Below the pieces are notes generated by a model. It searched no databases. It worked only from the letters and a program-made list of their open reading frames with translations, and was not told the origin of the DNA. Shown in pieces: positions 1 through 21,842 of a stretch of DNA of 64,000 nucleotides (positions are counted from its first letter, which is position 1; the number at the start of each line of letters is the position of its first letter). The stretch covers positions 29,415,702-29,479,701 of the forward strand of contig NC_092090.1 of assembly GCF_045679555.1 (NCBI RefSeq), given 5' to 3'. The position numbers were made by a program, and so were the translations under genes. This DNA comes from Salvelinus alpinus. Taxonomy: Eukaryota; Chordata; Actinopteri; Salmoniformes; Salmonidae.

Positions 1-31
1 TCTGAATTCCAAAAACAAGAATGGCGCTTAC

Positions 32-9990
<9,959 letters not shown>

Positions 9991-12900
9991 ATGGCCAAGA
10001 AACGAAGAGAAAGACGAGAGGCCGATAGTGTTTCGTCAGTAACGTTACACGAGGAACCGAAGACAAAATTTAACGAGGCACAAACCCTCAAAGGTATGTA
10101 TAGCTAACGTTAGATAACGAAGTTGCTATACCGGCTAACTGGCTAGTATAGCTAGCTAATTTACTTGTGTTCTTCTAATTGATTAGCTAACGTTAAGATA
10201 CATTACATGATGTGGTAAATGTCTCGTTAAATAATGTTGCTAGCCGGCTTGATAACCAGCCAGATGATTGTGAAATGCGGATATGCTGTTGTCAGTCAGC
10301 GTTAGCTAACTCACAGCTGATTATCAAGAATTAGAAGTTGCTTGCTTTCAAGGCTGGAGGTGGTATGACGGAGTTGAAGCACAGACAAAATGGGTTAGTT
10401 ACCAGTATCTTTGGTTGAAATTCACATGATCAGGTTAGTAACTTAGTAGCTTGCTATCTATCCAGCCACTGTCAGGGGCCATACCCAGTTTGACATTAAG
10501 TTACTAATGTTAATCAGTGTCAATGACAGAACTACTTGGATGAAGTCAGGAAAATATTAGTAGGCTAACCATGTAATGTTATTCTTATATAGATGGAGCA
10601 ACACAATTATCATGACAGGATGTTACACAATACACACTTTATTTTTATTTATTTAACCTTTTTATTTAAATAAACAGATACGCTTGGAGTCATGTGATAA
10701 CATAGGCAGATGTATTCTAACTTTGATGAGGAACATATGTAGTCAGTTTCAAGGATTATATATCTTGAATGGTTTGACTACATAGCATGCTTCATGTACT
10801 CTGGGGAAATCAACCAGGAACTAGAACAACAAGTGAAGCAAGACATTACATGAGGCTTACTGCTGTTGTTACAGAAGAATAGAGGCTTATCAAGATATTT
10901 ATAATTTGCTGACTGTGTGTGCGCTATATAACTACTCCCCTCTCCACAGAGACTCAATACACTGGAGGGGGCTCAGCTCGCATGTCTCTCCTCATCCTGC
11001 TGTCTATCTTCACCTGCGCTGCTTCTGTCATGTACCTAGTGTACAGGAATTTCCCAGAGCTCAACGAGTAATTGTTCTTTGCATTTATCTTTCCAGCAAG
11101 CCGACCCATGTAGAAAGAGTTACTTTTGTACAACATTTGTAACTTTTGTGAAACAGTCTACCAAATGGCATTCACCAGCCAAGTTAAATAATTTTATTCA
11201 AATGGTTCTCATCATTAGCTGTGATAACCGTTGATGGATTATTTTATGGAGCAAAAATGGATATGATTTTATAACGGAGCATTTTCTCAATTCAAACATT
11301 CCCCTGCAACTAGCCATCCGAGTTTAGAAGACACCTGGGACGTCCGAATAGAGAACAAAGAAAGTATCACCATGTAAAGGCTGTTCGGAAATCTGACTAT
11401 TACAGATAAATAGGAGCCTGTTATCAATGATTATCACAGCTAATGATGAGAACCATTTGATTTAAATTGTCTACAGCCTAGTATGTCACACTCCAATAGA
11501 GACGGTCACGTTTTAATTTCTCTGTTTCTGTAAGTGTCAAAGCCCTTGCACACAGATTCACACACATTTGTATTTCATTTGTATCCACAACATTGTATGA
11601 TGGTGAATTGATATCCACGTTTTTTCATTTCAGTGATGAGAGGGCTACTATTAAAATCCCCAAAGATATGGATGATGCTAAAGCCTTGGGCACTGTACTT
11701 TCCAAATATAAGGACACCTACTACACCCAAGTGTTAGTAGCCTACTTTACCACCTATATCTTGTATCCTTTTGGGTAGTAAATGTATTGCAAAGTTGTTA
11801 ACTTTTGGAGGATTGAGTTACATACTTATTAGCTGTTTCAACATGCATCATGTCTGTGAGGCCCCCTATGTGGGTCAGCAGAGGAGAGTGACAGACTGGG
11901 AAGTGGACCAAGACAGGCTGTTACTCTGTGATGGGCTTGTTGATTGCATCATCCCTAATCTCCCCTACCTGGCTCTCGCATGCTCGGTCTCCCTCTCTCA
12001 TTCATTATTTCCTTTGAATAAAGCAGCCAGCCAAGGCCATAGTAAAGGCATGGGCTTGCCTCTGGATAATGAATGGAGAAGTAGGAGGTGGGGGTACAGT
12101 GGGCTTTGATCCTTGAGTATTAATTCAGGCAATTCTTGTGTGTTCACAACAACCACAGAGTGCAGTACATTTTCCTTCATTTTATGACAGGAGACGACAG
12201 ATTAAATCAGACATGGACATGCAGTTAAACTTACAGTTCAACTTTATCAGTACAGTAGGTTCTAAGGACTTCGTTTCCACCCACAGCTATTTGCAATAGA
12301 AACTCTGTTCCAGCTTTGTCAATTGCACTTCAGACAGACATTACGGGCAGATAGAATTATCCGCTATAAAAGAGGAGAAAAACATGGTCCGATGCATGTT
12401 ATGGTCCCACCTCATATGTAAACATTATCCATCTTCAGAGCACATTTTATGAAGAATATGAATAAACACTGCACAGTATGAACTATGAATACAAATGCAG
12501 TATCATGCCTGATGTTTCCTACCCTGCTTCTTCTGCTAGTTTGCCTAATCTCTTTCCGCTCCACTGTCTTGGCACATATTAATGCATAGTGTCTGTGCGC
12601 TGGCCAGCATGTGCTAACAGCACAAGGACTGGACCAGCTGACCAGGCCCCATCCACTGTCTGATGTGTTGCCTTGTAGTTTTACTGGTAAATAAATGTTT
12701 GATATCCTGTCTGAGAAATATTTTGCCAACAACATGTGTTGTCTTGTAGTTTTACTGGTAATGTTGCTGACCTTTACCATGTTGTGGGCAAAGCATTTCT
12801 CAGACAGGATATCAAACATTTATTTACCAGTAAAACTACAAGGCAATACATCCCAGACAGTGGCTGGGGCCTGGTCAGCTGGTCCAGTCCTTGTGCTAAC

Positions 12901-15900
12901 AGCACATACTGGCCAGAGCACAGACACTATGCATTAATATGTTCCTAGAGAGTGGAGGGGAAAGAGATTAAGTAAACTAGCGGAAGAAGACATGAGACCG
13001 CATTTGTATTCATAGTTCATACTTGGCAGTGTTAATTCATATTCATCAAAATAAATGTGCTCTGAATATGGATGATGTTTACATATGAGGTGGTACTATA
13101 ACATGCATCGGACCATGTTTTTCTCCTCTTTTATAGCGGATACTTCTGCACAAATTAGTCCTGCAGCCAGATCTATAATAAACTGGCACTGTATGCTACT
13201 ACAGTGGAGTATATCTTAACTATACTGAACAAAAATAGAAACGCAACATTTAAAGTGTTGGTCACCTGTTGTATGAGCTGAAATAAAAGATCCCAGAAAT
13301 GTTCCATATGCACAAAAATCTTATTTCTCTCATTTTGTGCACAAATTTGTTTACATCCCTGTTAGTGAGCATTTCTCCTTTGCCAAGATAATCCATCCAC
13401 CTGACAGGTGTGGCATCAAGAATCTGATTAACAGCATGATCAATACACAGGTGAACCTTGTGCTGGGGACAATAAAAGGTCACTCTAAAATATGTAGTTT
13501 TGTCACACAACCCAATGCCACAGATGTCTCAAGTTGAGGGAGCATGCAATTGGCATGCTGACTGTAGCAATGTCTACCAGAGCTGTTGCCAGAGAATTGA
13601 ATGTTAATTTCTTTACCTTAAGCTGCCTCCAATGTCATTTTAGAGAATTTGTCAGTACGTCCAACCGGCCTCCCAACCGCAGACCATATGTAACCACGCC
13701 AGCCCAGGACCTCCACACCCGGGTTCTTCACCTGCGGGATCATCTGAGACCAGCCACCCGGATAGCTGATGAAACAGTGGCTTTGCACAACAGAATCATT
13801 TCTGCACAAACTGTCAGAAACCGTCTCAGGGAAGCTCATCTGCGTGCTTGTCGTTCTCACCAGGGTCTTGACCTGACTGCAGTTCGTGTTGTAACCGACT
13901 TCAGTGGACAAATGCTCACATTCGAGGGCCACTGGCATGCTGGAGAAGGGTGCTCTTCACGGTTGACTCCCAGTTTCAACTGTACTGGGCAGATGGCAGA
14001 CAGCATGTATGGCGTCGTGTGGCCGAGCGGTTTCCTGATGTCAACGTTGTGAACAGAGTGCCCCATGGTAGCGGTGAGGTTATGCTATGGGCAGGCATAA
14101 ACTACGGAAAACAAAAACAATTACATTTTATTGATGGCAATTTGAATGCACAGAGATAGATACCGTGACGAGATCCAGAGACCCATTGTCGTGCCATTCA
14201 TCTGCCGCCACCACCTTATGTTTCAGCATGATAATGCACGGCCCCATGTCGCAAGGATCTGTACACAATTCCTGGAATTTGAAAATGTGCCAGTTCTTCC
14301 ATGGCCTGCATACTCACCAGATACAGTGGGGCAAAAAAGTATTTAGTCAGCCACCAATTGTGCAAGTTCTCCCACTTAAAAAGATGAGAGAGGCCTGTAA
14401 TTTTCATCATAGGTACACTTCAACTATGACAGACAGAATGAGAGGAAAAAATCCAGAAAATCACATTGTAGGATTTTTAATGAATTTATTTGCAAATTAT
14501 GGTGGAAAATAAGTATTTGGTCACCTACAAACAAGCAAGATTTCTGGCTCTCACAGACCTGTAACTTCTTTAAGAGGCTCCTCTGTCCTCCACTCGTTAC
14601 CTGTATTAATGGCACCTGTTTGAACTTGTTATCAGTATAAAAGACACCTGTCCACAACCTCAAACAGTCACACTCCAAACTCCACTATGGCCAAGACCAA
14701 AGAGCTGTCAAAGGATACCAGAAACAAAATTGTAGACCTGCACCAGGCTGGGAAGACTGAATCTGCAATAGGTAAGCAGCTTGGTTTGAAGAAATCAACT
14801 GTGGGAGCAATTATTAGGAAATGGAAGACATACAAGACCACTGATAATCTCCCTCGATCTGGGGCTCCACGCAAGATCTCACCCCGTGGGGTCAAAATGA
14901 TCACAAGAACGGTGAGCAAAAATCCAAGAACCACACGGGGGGACCTAGTGAATGACCTGCAGAGAGCTGGGACCAAAGTAACAAAGCCTACCATCAGTAA
15001 CACACTACGCCGCCAGGGACTCAAATCCTGCAGTGCCAGACGTGTCCCCCTGCTAAAGCCAGTACATGTCCAGGCCCGTCTGAAGTTTGCTAGAGAGCAT
15101 TTGGATGATCCAGAAGAAGATTGGGAGAATGTCATATGGTCAGATGAAACCAAAAGAGAACTTTTTGGTAAAAACTCAACTCGTCGTGTTTGGAGGACAA
15201 AGAATGCTGAGTTGCATCCAAAGAATACCATACCTACTGTGAAGCATGGGGGTGGAAACATCATGCTTTGGGGCTGTTTTTCTGCAAAGGGACCAGGACG
15301 ACTGATCCGTGTAAAGGAAAGAATGAATGGGGCCATGTATCGTGAGATTTTGAGTGAAAACCTCCTTCCATCAGCAAGGGCATTGAAGATGAAACGTGGC
15401 TGGGTCTTTCAGCATGACAATGATCCCAAACACACCGCCCGGGCAATGAAGGAGTGGCTTCGTAAGAAGCATTTCAAGGTCCTGGAGTGGCCTAGCCAGT
15501 CTCCAGATCTCAACCCCATAGAAAATCTTTGGAGGGAGTTGAAAGTCCGTGTTGCCCAGCAACAGCCCCAAAACATCACTGCTCTAGAGGAGATCTGCAT
15601 GGAGGAATGGGCCAAAATACCAGCAACAGTGTGTGAAAACCTTGTGAAGACTTACAGAAAACGTTTGACCTCTGTCATTGCCAACAAAGGGTATATAACA
15701 AAGTATTGAGATAAACTTTTGTTATTGACCAAATACTTATTTTCCACCATAATTTGCAAATAAATTTATGAAAAATCCTACAATGTGATTTTCTGGATTT
15801 TTTTCTTCTCATTTTGTCTGTCATAGTTGAAGTGTACCTATGATGAAAATTACAGGCCTCTCATCTTTTTAAGTGGGAGAACTTGCACAATTGGTGGCTG

Positions 15901-18343
15901 ACTAAATACTTTTTTGCCCCACTGTATGTCACCCATTGTGCATGTTTGGGATGCTCTGGATTTAAGTGTACGACAGCATGTTCCAGTTCCTGCCAATATC
16001 CAGCAACTTCACACAGTCATTGAAGAGGAGTGGGACAACATTCCTCAGGCCACAAAATATTATAAATTGTTGCATCTTGAGTTTTTATATTTTTGTTTAG
16101 TGTATTTTTGTGACTGCATCCACAAGTGTGTGCACATACTGCTGTGTGTTCAACCCTTGAGCTGTATTCCTTGACGCTACTGACTCAGCCTCCAGACATT
16201 TGCGATCCCTGGATCCATCTTCCTCAGTATCCTGTCTGGTTATCTCTACCCCTTCCCCCTGGCTCTTTTCCTCGTCTGCCTGGTGAGTATACTATGGACA
16301 AAAGGAGAACTATGACTAATAATAGTGGTGACATTTACAAAATGTACTTTTACTCTGTAAACCAGACTCGGTTTACAAAATGTACTGCCTCTGTCACTGT
16401 GTTTTCCAGTGCTCTGGCCTGGGGGCTTCCTTCTGCTTCATGCTATCTTATCTAGTGGGGCGACCAGTGGTCTACAGATACTTGACAGAGAGAGTCCAGA
16501 AATGGTCCCAGCAGGTAAGACCTTTTGGAAGGAAAAACAGGTTATTTGGTACGTGAACAGTGTAGGAAGTTGTTGATATGAGAGTACAAGCAAACTTTTA
16601 ACAATTTAGTAACACCCACAGAACAGTGGAGTCTTAGTAGGGGGCTAGTAGCCTCCAAGCCTTTCTGTGAATGACAGGTTCTGCTATCTGTTTTCAATTG
16701 CAGGTTGACAAGCACAGAGATCATCTCATCAATTACATCATATTTCTGAGGATCACTCCCTTTCTCCCCAACTGGTTCATCAACATCACCTCACCCATCA
16801 TCAATGTGCCTTTGGGGTTCTTCTTCCTTGGTACTTTCTTTGGTAAGGCTAAGATATATCAAACTCCAGTATTTCCTTCTCAGTAGAAAACAGTGTTGAT
16901 AGTGCTGCATTGTCTTTATTGCTGAGCTATTTTTGAATCTCTCATACCATTTAATACAGTGGTCACCAAACTTTTCTGAGTCAAGATCACTTTCGCAGTC
17001 AAAAAGCATGCTGAGATCTACTGCTCAGAATTCTTTTTTTACGTTAACCTCACACAAACAGTTTTGTAGGAATGAGGTTTGGGCAGTAGGCCTAATACAT
17101 TATCACAGCATATTGGCTATATGCTTGGCCTGCCACTTGTTTATCTCAGACCAAATTATACTTCAAAACTCGAGCTTTGATAACAAAACAGATTAGTTGG
17201 TTTCGCACTTGTGAGGCACTGTGGAGCATGAATTTAAATAATTCGCTTTTTGATTTTACTGGACTGATGGTACCTGCGTCTGATGGTCAACGAGGTCAAA
17301 TCACGATGTCGTTGATCTTCAGCTCGAAAAGTCGGAGCTCTAGAAAGATGCCAGAGTTTCCGAGTTGGATGACCGGTCAAAACGATTTTTCCCAACCGCC
17401 TCTTACGGTCCCTGCTCTCTCCTTCCTTTCCTCCGGTGAGACTGACCAGAGAGAGGGGACACGGTCTTCCACCTAAGGGCGAAACTCGAGTCACACCGCA
17501 TCTGCCTCATGCACAAATTCATGTTGTTCCTATGACCAGAGAATGTGAAATATTCCTTGATATTAAAATCGACACGACGAGCTGCTAATAAAAATAAAAC
17601 GCAGAGCTATCGATACTTGGCTACTCATTCATTGCAGCTGAGCCCAGTTTTGTAATAGTGTTGAATAAAAACAGTGACAGTGCTGAATATAAACTTAAAC
17701 ATGAACTCACTCATAAAAACAGCAGCTCTTTGCTGTATTCATTGACAGTCTCTGTGGTCATGGTTTTAAAAGTTAGTAAATCTTACATAGGCTAGTAGCC
17801 TATTAAACTTGGCTGTAGCCAGGGTTATGGAACTCTGCAGCCACGGTGATTTGAGCTATCCGATTGGGCAGCGCTGTAGGTGCACTCGATTTTGTCTCAT
17901 ATTTGCCGGTCGGCCGAGTAGACGGAGTTTGTCTCTTCAGACAAAATGGTTAAAAATGAACACTTTGCTTACCCGGTGCGCAGGGCTTTTGAATCAAGTG
18001 CATCTACGGTCAACAGCTCAACACGATATTAAAAAAAGGAGCGCAAGCCTTTATAGTTCGCTGGCTTTTCGACAGAAATATTTGGTGATTGACTAGGAAT
18101 GCCTTAGCTATGTGTTGTGTGTCTTACAATACTGACATCCTCCCTTATCTCTGACCTTATCTCTGACTGTCAGGAGTGGCCCCACCGTCCTTTGTGGCGA
18201 TCAACGCTGGTACAACACTGTATAAACTGACGACAGCTGGGGAGGCAGTGTCCTGGAACTCTCTGATTGTGCTAGGTGTCCTGGCCATACTCTCTATCCT
18301 GCCTGTTTGCTTCCAGAAGAAACTGCAGCAGAAGATGGAGTAG
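9991..18343 (+). CDS. tmem41b: TMEM41B, ER phospholipid scramblase (complete, 7 coding exons)
   Basis: TMEM41B is an ER membrane scramblase of the VTT/DedA family, needed for autophagosome formation and lipid mobilisation. Coding exons: 9991-10093, 10950-11067, 11634-11762, 16189-16282, 16410-16514, 16704-16842 and 18174-18343, with consistent phases and GT/AG borders. They total 858 nt, i.e. 285 aa plus TAG (human 291). An in-frame TAA ends seven bases before the ATG. The N-terminus ([16 protein letters not shown]) is basic and divergent. The body is conserved: [13 protein letters not shown] (first membrane segment), [55 protein letters not shown] and [16 protein letters not shown], with a lysine-rich C-terminus ([10 protein letters not shown]). 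The hydrophobic VTT core falls in exons 3-7. Intron 3 (4.4 kb) is loaded with transposons. The gene looks intact. Confidence 0.96.
10094..10949 (+). other. tmem41b intron 1
   Basis: Intron without recognised genes. AT-rich stretch (TTTATTTTTATTTATTTAAC) at about 10640. Confidence 0.5.
11198..11460. mobile_element. MITE-like element with 30-bp perfect terminal inverted repeats
   Basis: Positions 11198-11227 and 11431-11460 are exact reverse complements over 30 bp, enclosing about 200 bp of non-coding sequence in tmem41b intron 2. The size (263 bp) and structure fit a non-autonomous DNA transposon. No clear target duplication is seen and the family is not recognised. Confidence 0.6.
12358..13142. 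repeat. 785-bp imperfect palindrome (inverted duplication)
   Basis: The left arm (12358-12735) and right arm (12778-13142) are reverse complements over nearly their whole length, about 90% by eye, with small indels. The loop is about 42 bp. Both outer ends read TATCCGCTATAAAAGAGG toward the centre. Overlapping open frames on both strands are a by-product of the symmetry. It lies in tmem41b intron 3, just upstream of the nested Tc1 elements. Confidence 0.9.
14324..15924 (+). mobile_element. Apparently complete Tc1/mariner transposon nested in the older Tc1
   Basis: 1601 bp, flanked by TA on both sides (14322-14323 and 15925-15926). The termini are CAGTGGGGCAAAAAAGTATT and its complement. The inverted repeats are long (about 200 bp each; 14324 to about 14524 and about 15725-15924) and carry inner copies of the terminal motif (AATAAGTATTTGGTCACC), the IR/DR layout of Sleeping Beauty-type elements. 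Both ends and the transposase frame are preserved. Confidence 0.93.
14687..15709 (+). CDS. Tc1-family transposase, uninterrupted 340-aa DD34E frame
   Basis: Cut-and-paste transposase that binds the element's terminal repeats and integrates at TA. The frame is open from [20 protein letters not shown] to ...GYITKY, the same length as Sleeping Beauty transposase (340 aa). The N-terminus holds two HTH (paired-like) modules, about residues 1-110, with a PRSGAPRK linker. The catalytic triad is present: D153 (VIWSDET), D244 ([12 protein letters not shown]) and E279 ([11 protein letters not shown]), with exactly 34 residues between the second D and E. The glycine-rich box ([14 protein letters not shown]) is intact. 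The start lies downstream of the left IR and the stop just before the right IR. No frameshift or stop is seen. Whether it is expressed or active is unknown. Confidence 0.93.
   Translation: MAKTKELSKDTRNKIVDLHQAGKTESAIGKQLGLKKSTVGAIIRKWKTYKTTDNLPRSGAPRKISPRGVKMITRTVSKNPRTTRGDLVNDLQRAGTKVTKPTISNTLRRQGLKSCSARRVPLLKPVHVQARLKFAREHLDDPEEDWENVIWSDETKRELFGKNSTRRVWRTKNAELHPKNTIPTVKHGGGNIMLWGCFSAKGPGRLIRVKERMNGAMYREILSENLLPSARALKMKRGWVFQHDNDPKHTARAMKEWLRKKHFKVLEWPSQSPDLNPIENLWRELKVRVAQQQPQNITALEEICMEEWAKIPATVCENLVKTYRKRLTSVIANKGYITKY
16843..18173 (+). other. tmem41b intron 6, partly repetitive
   Basis: The segment from about 16965 (GGTCACCAAACTTTTCTGAG) to about 18080 resembles dispersed salmonid sequence of a class I do not recognise. 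No exon is seen until 18174. Confidence 0.4.
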
Positions 18344-19270
18344 GCACGAGACAACTCATCTGCCTGCCTGATCCCCCAGCCCATCCCTTGGCTCAGGAAT
18401 GGTACACCCCGCTCTCACTCACATAGTCCTGTCTGTTGCTGTCCCACACACCTGCTGAGGTTGCTGTGGAAACATTGCTTTTGGCCCAACCCTGACTCCT
18501 GTGTCCAAAACATGTGGTGGTGGCCACCTCAACTTTGTGCTCTACAAAGGACTAACTGGCCTCTGCTCATCTTCGGGTTTGTTCTCCCATTTTTGTTAAA
18601 TGTTGTTTGCCTGTAAAACGATTTAAGAAAGGATACAGAAAACATCAGGCATCTGTCTTTAATATTGTTTTAATCACAATGGTTCTCACAAGTTCAAGCT
18701 ACACTTCCCTCCTTTGTATGTCTTGAACCATGTTTTGAATTGATTTAATCTCTTAACCTGTGTGATATGGGTGACGTCAGTTCAGTGTTTTTGATTTTCA
18801 CAAAATTTTAGGACTATTGTTATGACTGTTTTATACACTGGTTAGAATGTGAGCATATTAAATAACTTAGAATGTTCTTTCATTTGAAGATATTGTTAAC
18901 ACACCACCCTAAAATGATCTGTGTGCCATCAATGTTGACATGAAAAATATGCATATGAACACATAGTAAGATAAATATGAATCTCTTGATGCTTTTGTTG
19001 GGCCTATCAGTAAACATATGAAACGGCATATCAAGTATTGAAAACTAGTGTTTTGTATAATCTTATTTTATATTTGTTCTACTAATGGTGCTGAGACTCC
19101 CTCTCTGCCTGTGTGCTCTCCCTCGTGTGTGTCACCAGTCCAAATGTTCTGCCAGTTGAGAAATGCAGTAGTGGATGACCCAGCTGTGCCCTTTGCAAAG
19201 CTACCAATTAGATTTTTGGTTGTTCATGCTTTTCCCAGGTGTTAGTGATTTCACACTGCTACTTCATGTT
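18344..19270 (+). other. tmem41b 3' untranslated/flanking sequence
   Basis: Non-coding sequence after the tmem41b stop. No obvious AATAAA signal close to the stop, so the 3' UTR probably extends further. Confidence 0.5.
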
Positions 19271-21078
19271 CAGTGCCTTCAGAAAGTAGTCACAATTGTT
19301 GACTTTTTCAAAATTTTGTTGTGTTAAAAGGTGGGATTAAAATGGATTTAATTGTAATATTTTTGTCAATGATCTACACAAAATACTCTGTCAAAGTGGA
19401 AGAAAAATTCTAACATTTGTAAAAATAAAACACTAATATACGCTACATGACCAAAAGTATGTGGACATCTGCTCGTCGAAGATCTCATTCCAAAATCAAG
19501 GGCGTTAATATGGAGTTGGTCCCCCCCTTTGCTGCAGTCGGTGTTCCAATTCATCCCAAAGGTGGTTAATGGGGTTGAGGTCAGGGCTCTGTGCAGGCCA
19601 GTCAAGTTCTTCCACACCGATCGTGACAAATAATTTCTTTATGAACCTCGCTTTGTGCACAGGGGCATTGTCATGCTAAAACAAGAAAGGACTTTCCCCA
19701 CACTGTTGCCACAAAGTTGGAGGCATAGAATTGTCTAGAATGTCATTGTATGTCGTAGTGTTTAGATTTCCCTTCACTGGAACTAAGGGACCTAGCCCGA
19801 ACCATGGAAAACAGCCCCAGACCATTATTCCTCCTCCACCAAACTTACAGTTGCATTGGGGCAGGTAACTTCTCCTGACATCCGCCAAACCCATCTGTCG
19901 GACTGTCAGATGTAGAAGCGTGATTGATCACTTCAGTGTATGCGTTTCCAGTGCTCCAGAGTACAATGGCGGCGAGCTTTAAGTGAAAACTAACTAGGCA
20001 TCTCAGAAACATTAAATGTTGTCTTGGTTAGCAACTCCCGTGTATATTTGGCGTTGTGTTTAAGGTTATTGTCCTGCTGAAAGATGAATTTGTCTCCCAG
20101 TGTCTGTTGGAAAACAGACTGAACAAGGTTTTCCTATAGGATTTTACCTATGCTTTACTCTATTCCGTTTCTTTTGATCATAAACTCCCTAGTCCTTGCT
20201 AATGACAAGCATACCCATAACATGATGCAGCCATGTTGAAAATATGAAGTGGTACTCAGCGATGATGTTGGATTTGTCCCAAACATAATGCTTTTTATCC
20301 AGGACATAACGTTAATTTCTTTGCCACATTTTTTTAGTAGTTTTACGTTCGTGCCTTATTGCAAACAGGATACATGTTTTAGAATATTTTATTCTGTATA
20401 GGTTTCCCGCTTTTCACTCTGTCAATTAGGTTACTATTGTGGAGTAACTACAATGTTGTTGATCCATCTCAGTTTTCCCTTATCATAGCCATTAAACTCA
20501 TGGTGAAATCCCTGAGCGTTTTCCTTCCTTCCTTTACACCATCCAAAGTGTAAGAACTTTACCATGCTCAAAGGGATTCAACGTCTTTTTATTTTTAATT
20601 TTTTTTAACACATCTACCTACCAATAGATGCCCTTTGTGAGGCATTGGAAAACCTCCCTGGGCTTTGTGGTTGAATCTGCATTTGAAATTCACTCCTCGA
20701 TTCAGGGACCTTACAATTATATGTATGTGTGGGGTACAGAGTTGAGGTAGTCATAAAAAAATCATGTTAAACACTATTATTGCACACAGAGTGAGTCCAT
20801 GCAACTTATTGTGACTTGTTGAGCACATCTTTACTCCTGAACTTATTTAGGTTTGCCATAACAAAGGTGTTGAATACTTATTGACTCAAGACTATTCAGC
20901 TTTTCATTTTTTATTCGTTTGTAAACATTTCTAAAAACATAATTCCACTTTGACATGATGGGGTATTTTATGAAGGGCAGTGACAAAAAATCTAAATAGA
21001 ATACATTTTAAATTCAGGCTGTAACACAAGAAAATGTGAAAAAGAGTCAAGGGGTGTGAATACTTTCTTAAGGCACTG
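19271..21078. mobile_element. Degenerate Tc1-like element containing a second Tc1 fragment
   Basis: The termini are CAGTGCCTTCAGAAAGTAGT and, on the right, ACTTTCTTAAGGCACTG. Internal landmarks of a common salmonid element are present (TGTGGAGTAACTACAATGTTG, GGTGAAATCCCTGAGCG, AACAAAGGTGTTGAATACTT). No open transposase frame. It lies in the tmem41b 3' region. Confidence 0.8.
19439..19980 (-). mobile_element. Truncated Tc1 fragment nested in the previous element
   Basis: Begins TACGCTACATGACCAAAAGT, the end of another salmonid Tc1 family, and stops abruptly at about 19980. The minus strand encodes a transposase piece (19894-19676) with [12 protein letters not shown], frameshifted and incomplete. 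Confidence 0.8.
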
Positions 21079-21512
21079 TATATATTTCTTAGAATCCAAC
21101 CTGTATGTATCTGTTGGTGTGATGCCTAATTTGTACTATAGTTTGGGTGCTTTGATGTGATTGGAGTGATTTTTACTTAGACTTACCTGATGTCATTATA
21201 TGAATTCTCTGCTGCTGTGAAACCTTCTGGTTGTATCTAGAGGTTGATGCAGTGAATGTGCACTTGGGCAGTCTTACTGTTGATGTTTCTTCAAAGTCCA
21301 TGTCTCAAGCACTGTCCACTCTTCTGCATCTGAGATCACTCATTATTTATGAAAATTGATTTATATTGATTTATATATTTGGATTATTAATGGTCTTACT
21401 TGGATCAGCGTTTTAATCCACTAAAGAAACCCTTTCTGAGCATGAGAAAATACATCTCATTTGTTAGTATTTAATTACCTGAATTAATTTGTGTGGCCAC
21501 TTAGCATATCTA

Positions 21513-21676
21513 AGGCTGTGTTTACACAGGCAGCCTAATTCATTTTTTTTCTCTCACACTAATTGTTTTTTTTGACCAGTCACATCAGATCTTTTCTAGG
21601 AGCTGATCTGATTGGTCAAAAGACCAATTGCTTATAAAATAGATCAGAATTAGGCTGCCTGTATAAAAGCAGGCTA
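21513..21676. mobile_element. Foldback MITE (copy 1)
   Basis: The ends GGCTGTGTTTACACAGGCAG and AGGCTGCCTGTATAAAAGCA are imperfect inverted repeats. The interior (CTAATTG..., GACCA, ATTGGTCAAAAGACCAATTG) is itself self-complementary, typical of a teleost palindromic MITE. Confidence 0.75.
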
Positions 21677-21708
21677 AGTGCTTCATATTTATATGTAATG
21701 GCCACTTT

Positions 21709-21842
21709 GGCTGTGTTGACACAGGCAGCCCAATTCTGATCCTTTTTTTTTTTTTACCACTAATTGGTGTTTTGACCGCTCAGCTCTTTTGCCAATAATT
21801 GGTCAAAAGATCATAACTGTTCTGCCTGTGTAAACACAGCCC
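21709..21842. mobile_element. Foldback MITE (copy 2)
   Basis: Same family as the element 33 bp upstream: starts GGCTGTGTTGACACAGGCAG and ends CTGCCTGTGTAAACACAGCC, so the termini are near-perfect inverted repeats over about 20 bp. Confidence 0.8.

Larger units (their letters stand above)
13534..16080 (+). pseudogene. Dead Tc1 transposase of the outer element
   Basis: Pieces in different frames cover most of a Tc1 transposase: 13534 onward (HTH region with [13 protein letters not shown] and [18 protein letters not shown]), 13950-14159 ([12 protein letters not shown]), 14146-14320 ([12 protein letters not shown]) and, after the nested insertion, 15935-16070 ([17 protein letters not shown]). 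Frameshifts separate the pieces. The nested element sits directly after the SPD motif. The catalytic glutamate of the usual PIEHVWD motif is replaced by valine (PIVHVWD). Confidence 0.88.
13222..16104 (+). mobile_element. Tc1-like element (family A), interrupted by a second Tc1
   Basis: The termini are TACTGAACAAAAATAGAAACG on the left and TTTATATTTTTGTTTAGTGTA on the right, with TA at the left border. Without the 1601-bp insertion at 14324-15924 the element would be about 1.28 kb. Three more partial copies of the family lie in the window (30261, 32103 and the 5' part at 548), and its 3' end is built into every unit of the large array. Confidence 0.9.

Noticed and set aside
12412-12937. Two overlapping open frames (135 and 80 aa) on opposite strands sharing a peptide
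   Set aside because: The shared peptide arises because the region is a palindrome read from both arms; there is no known domain, and it is intronic.
14668-15336. 222-aa minus-strand open frame opposite the Tc1 transposase
   Set aside because: It is the antisense shadow of the real 340-aa transposase frame.
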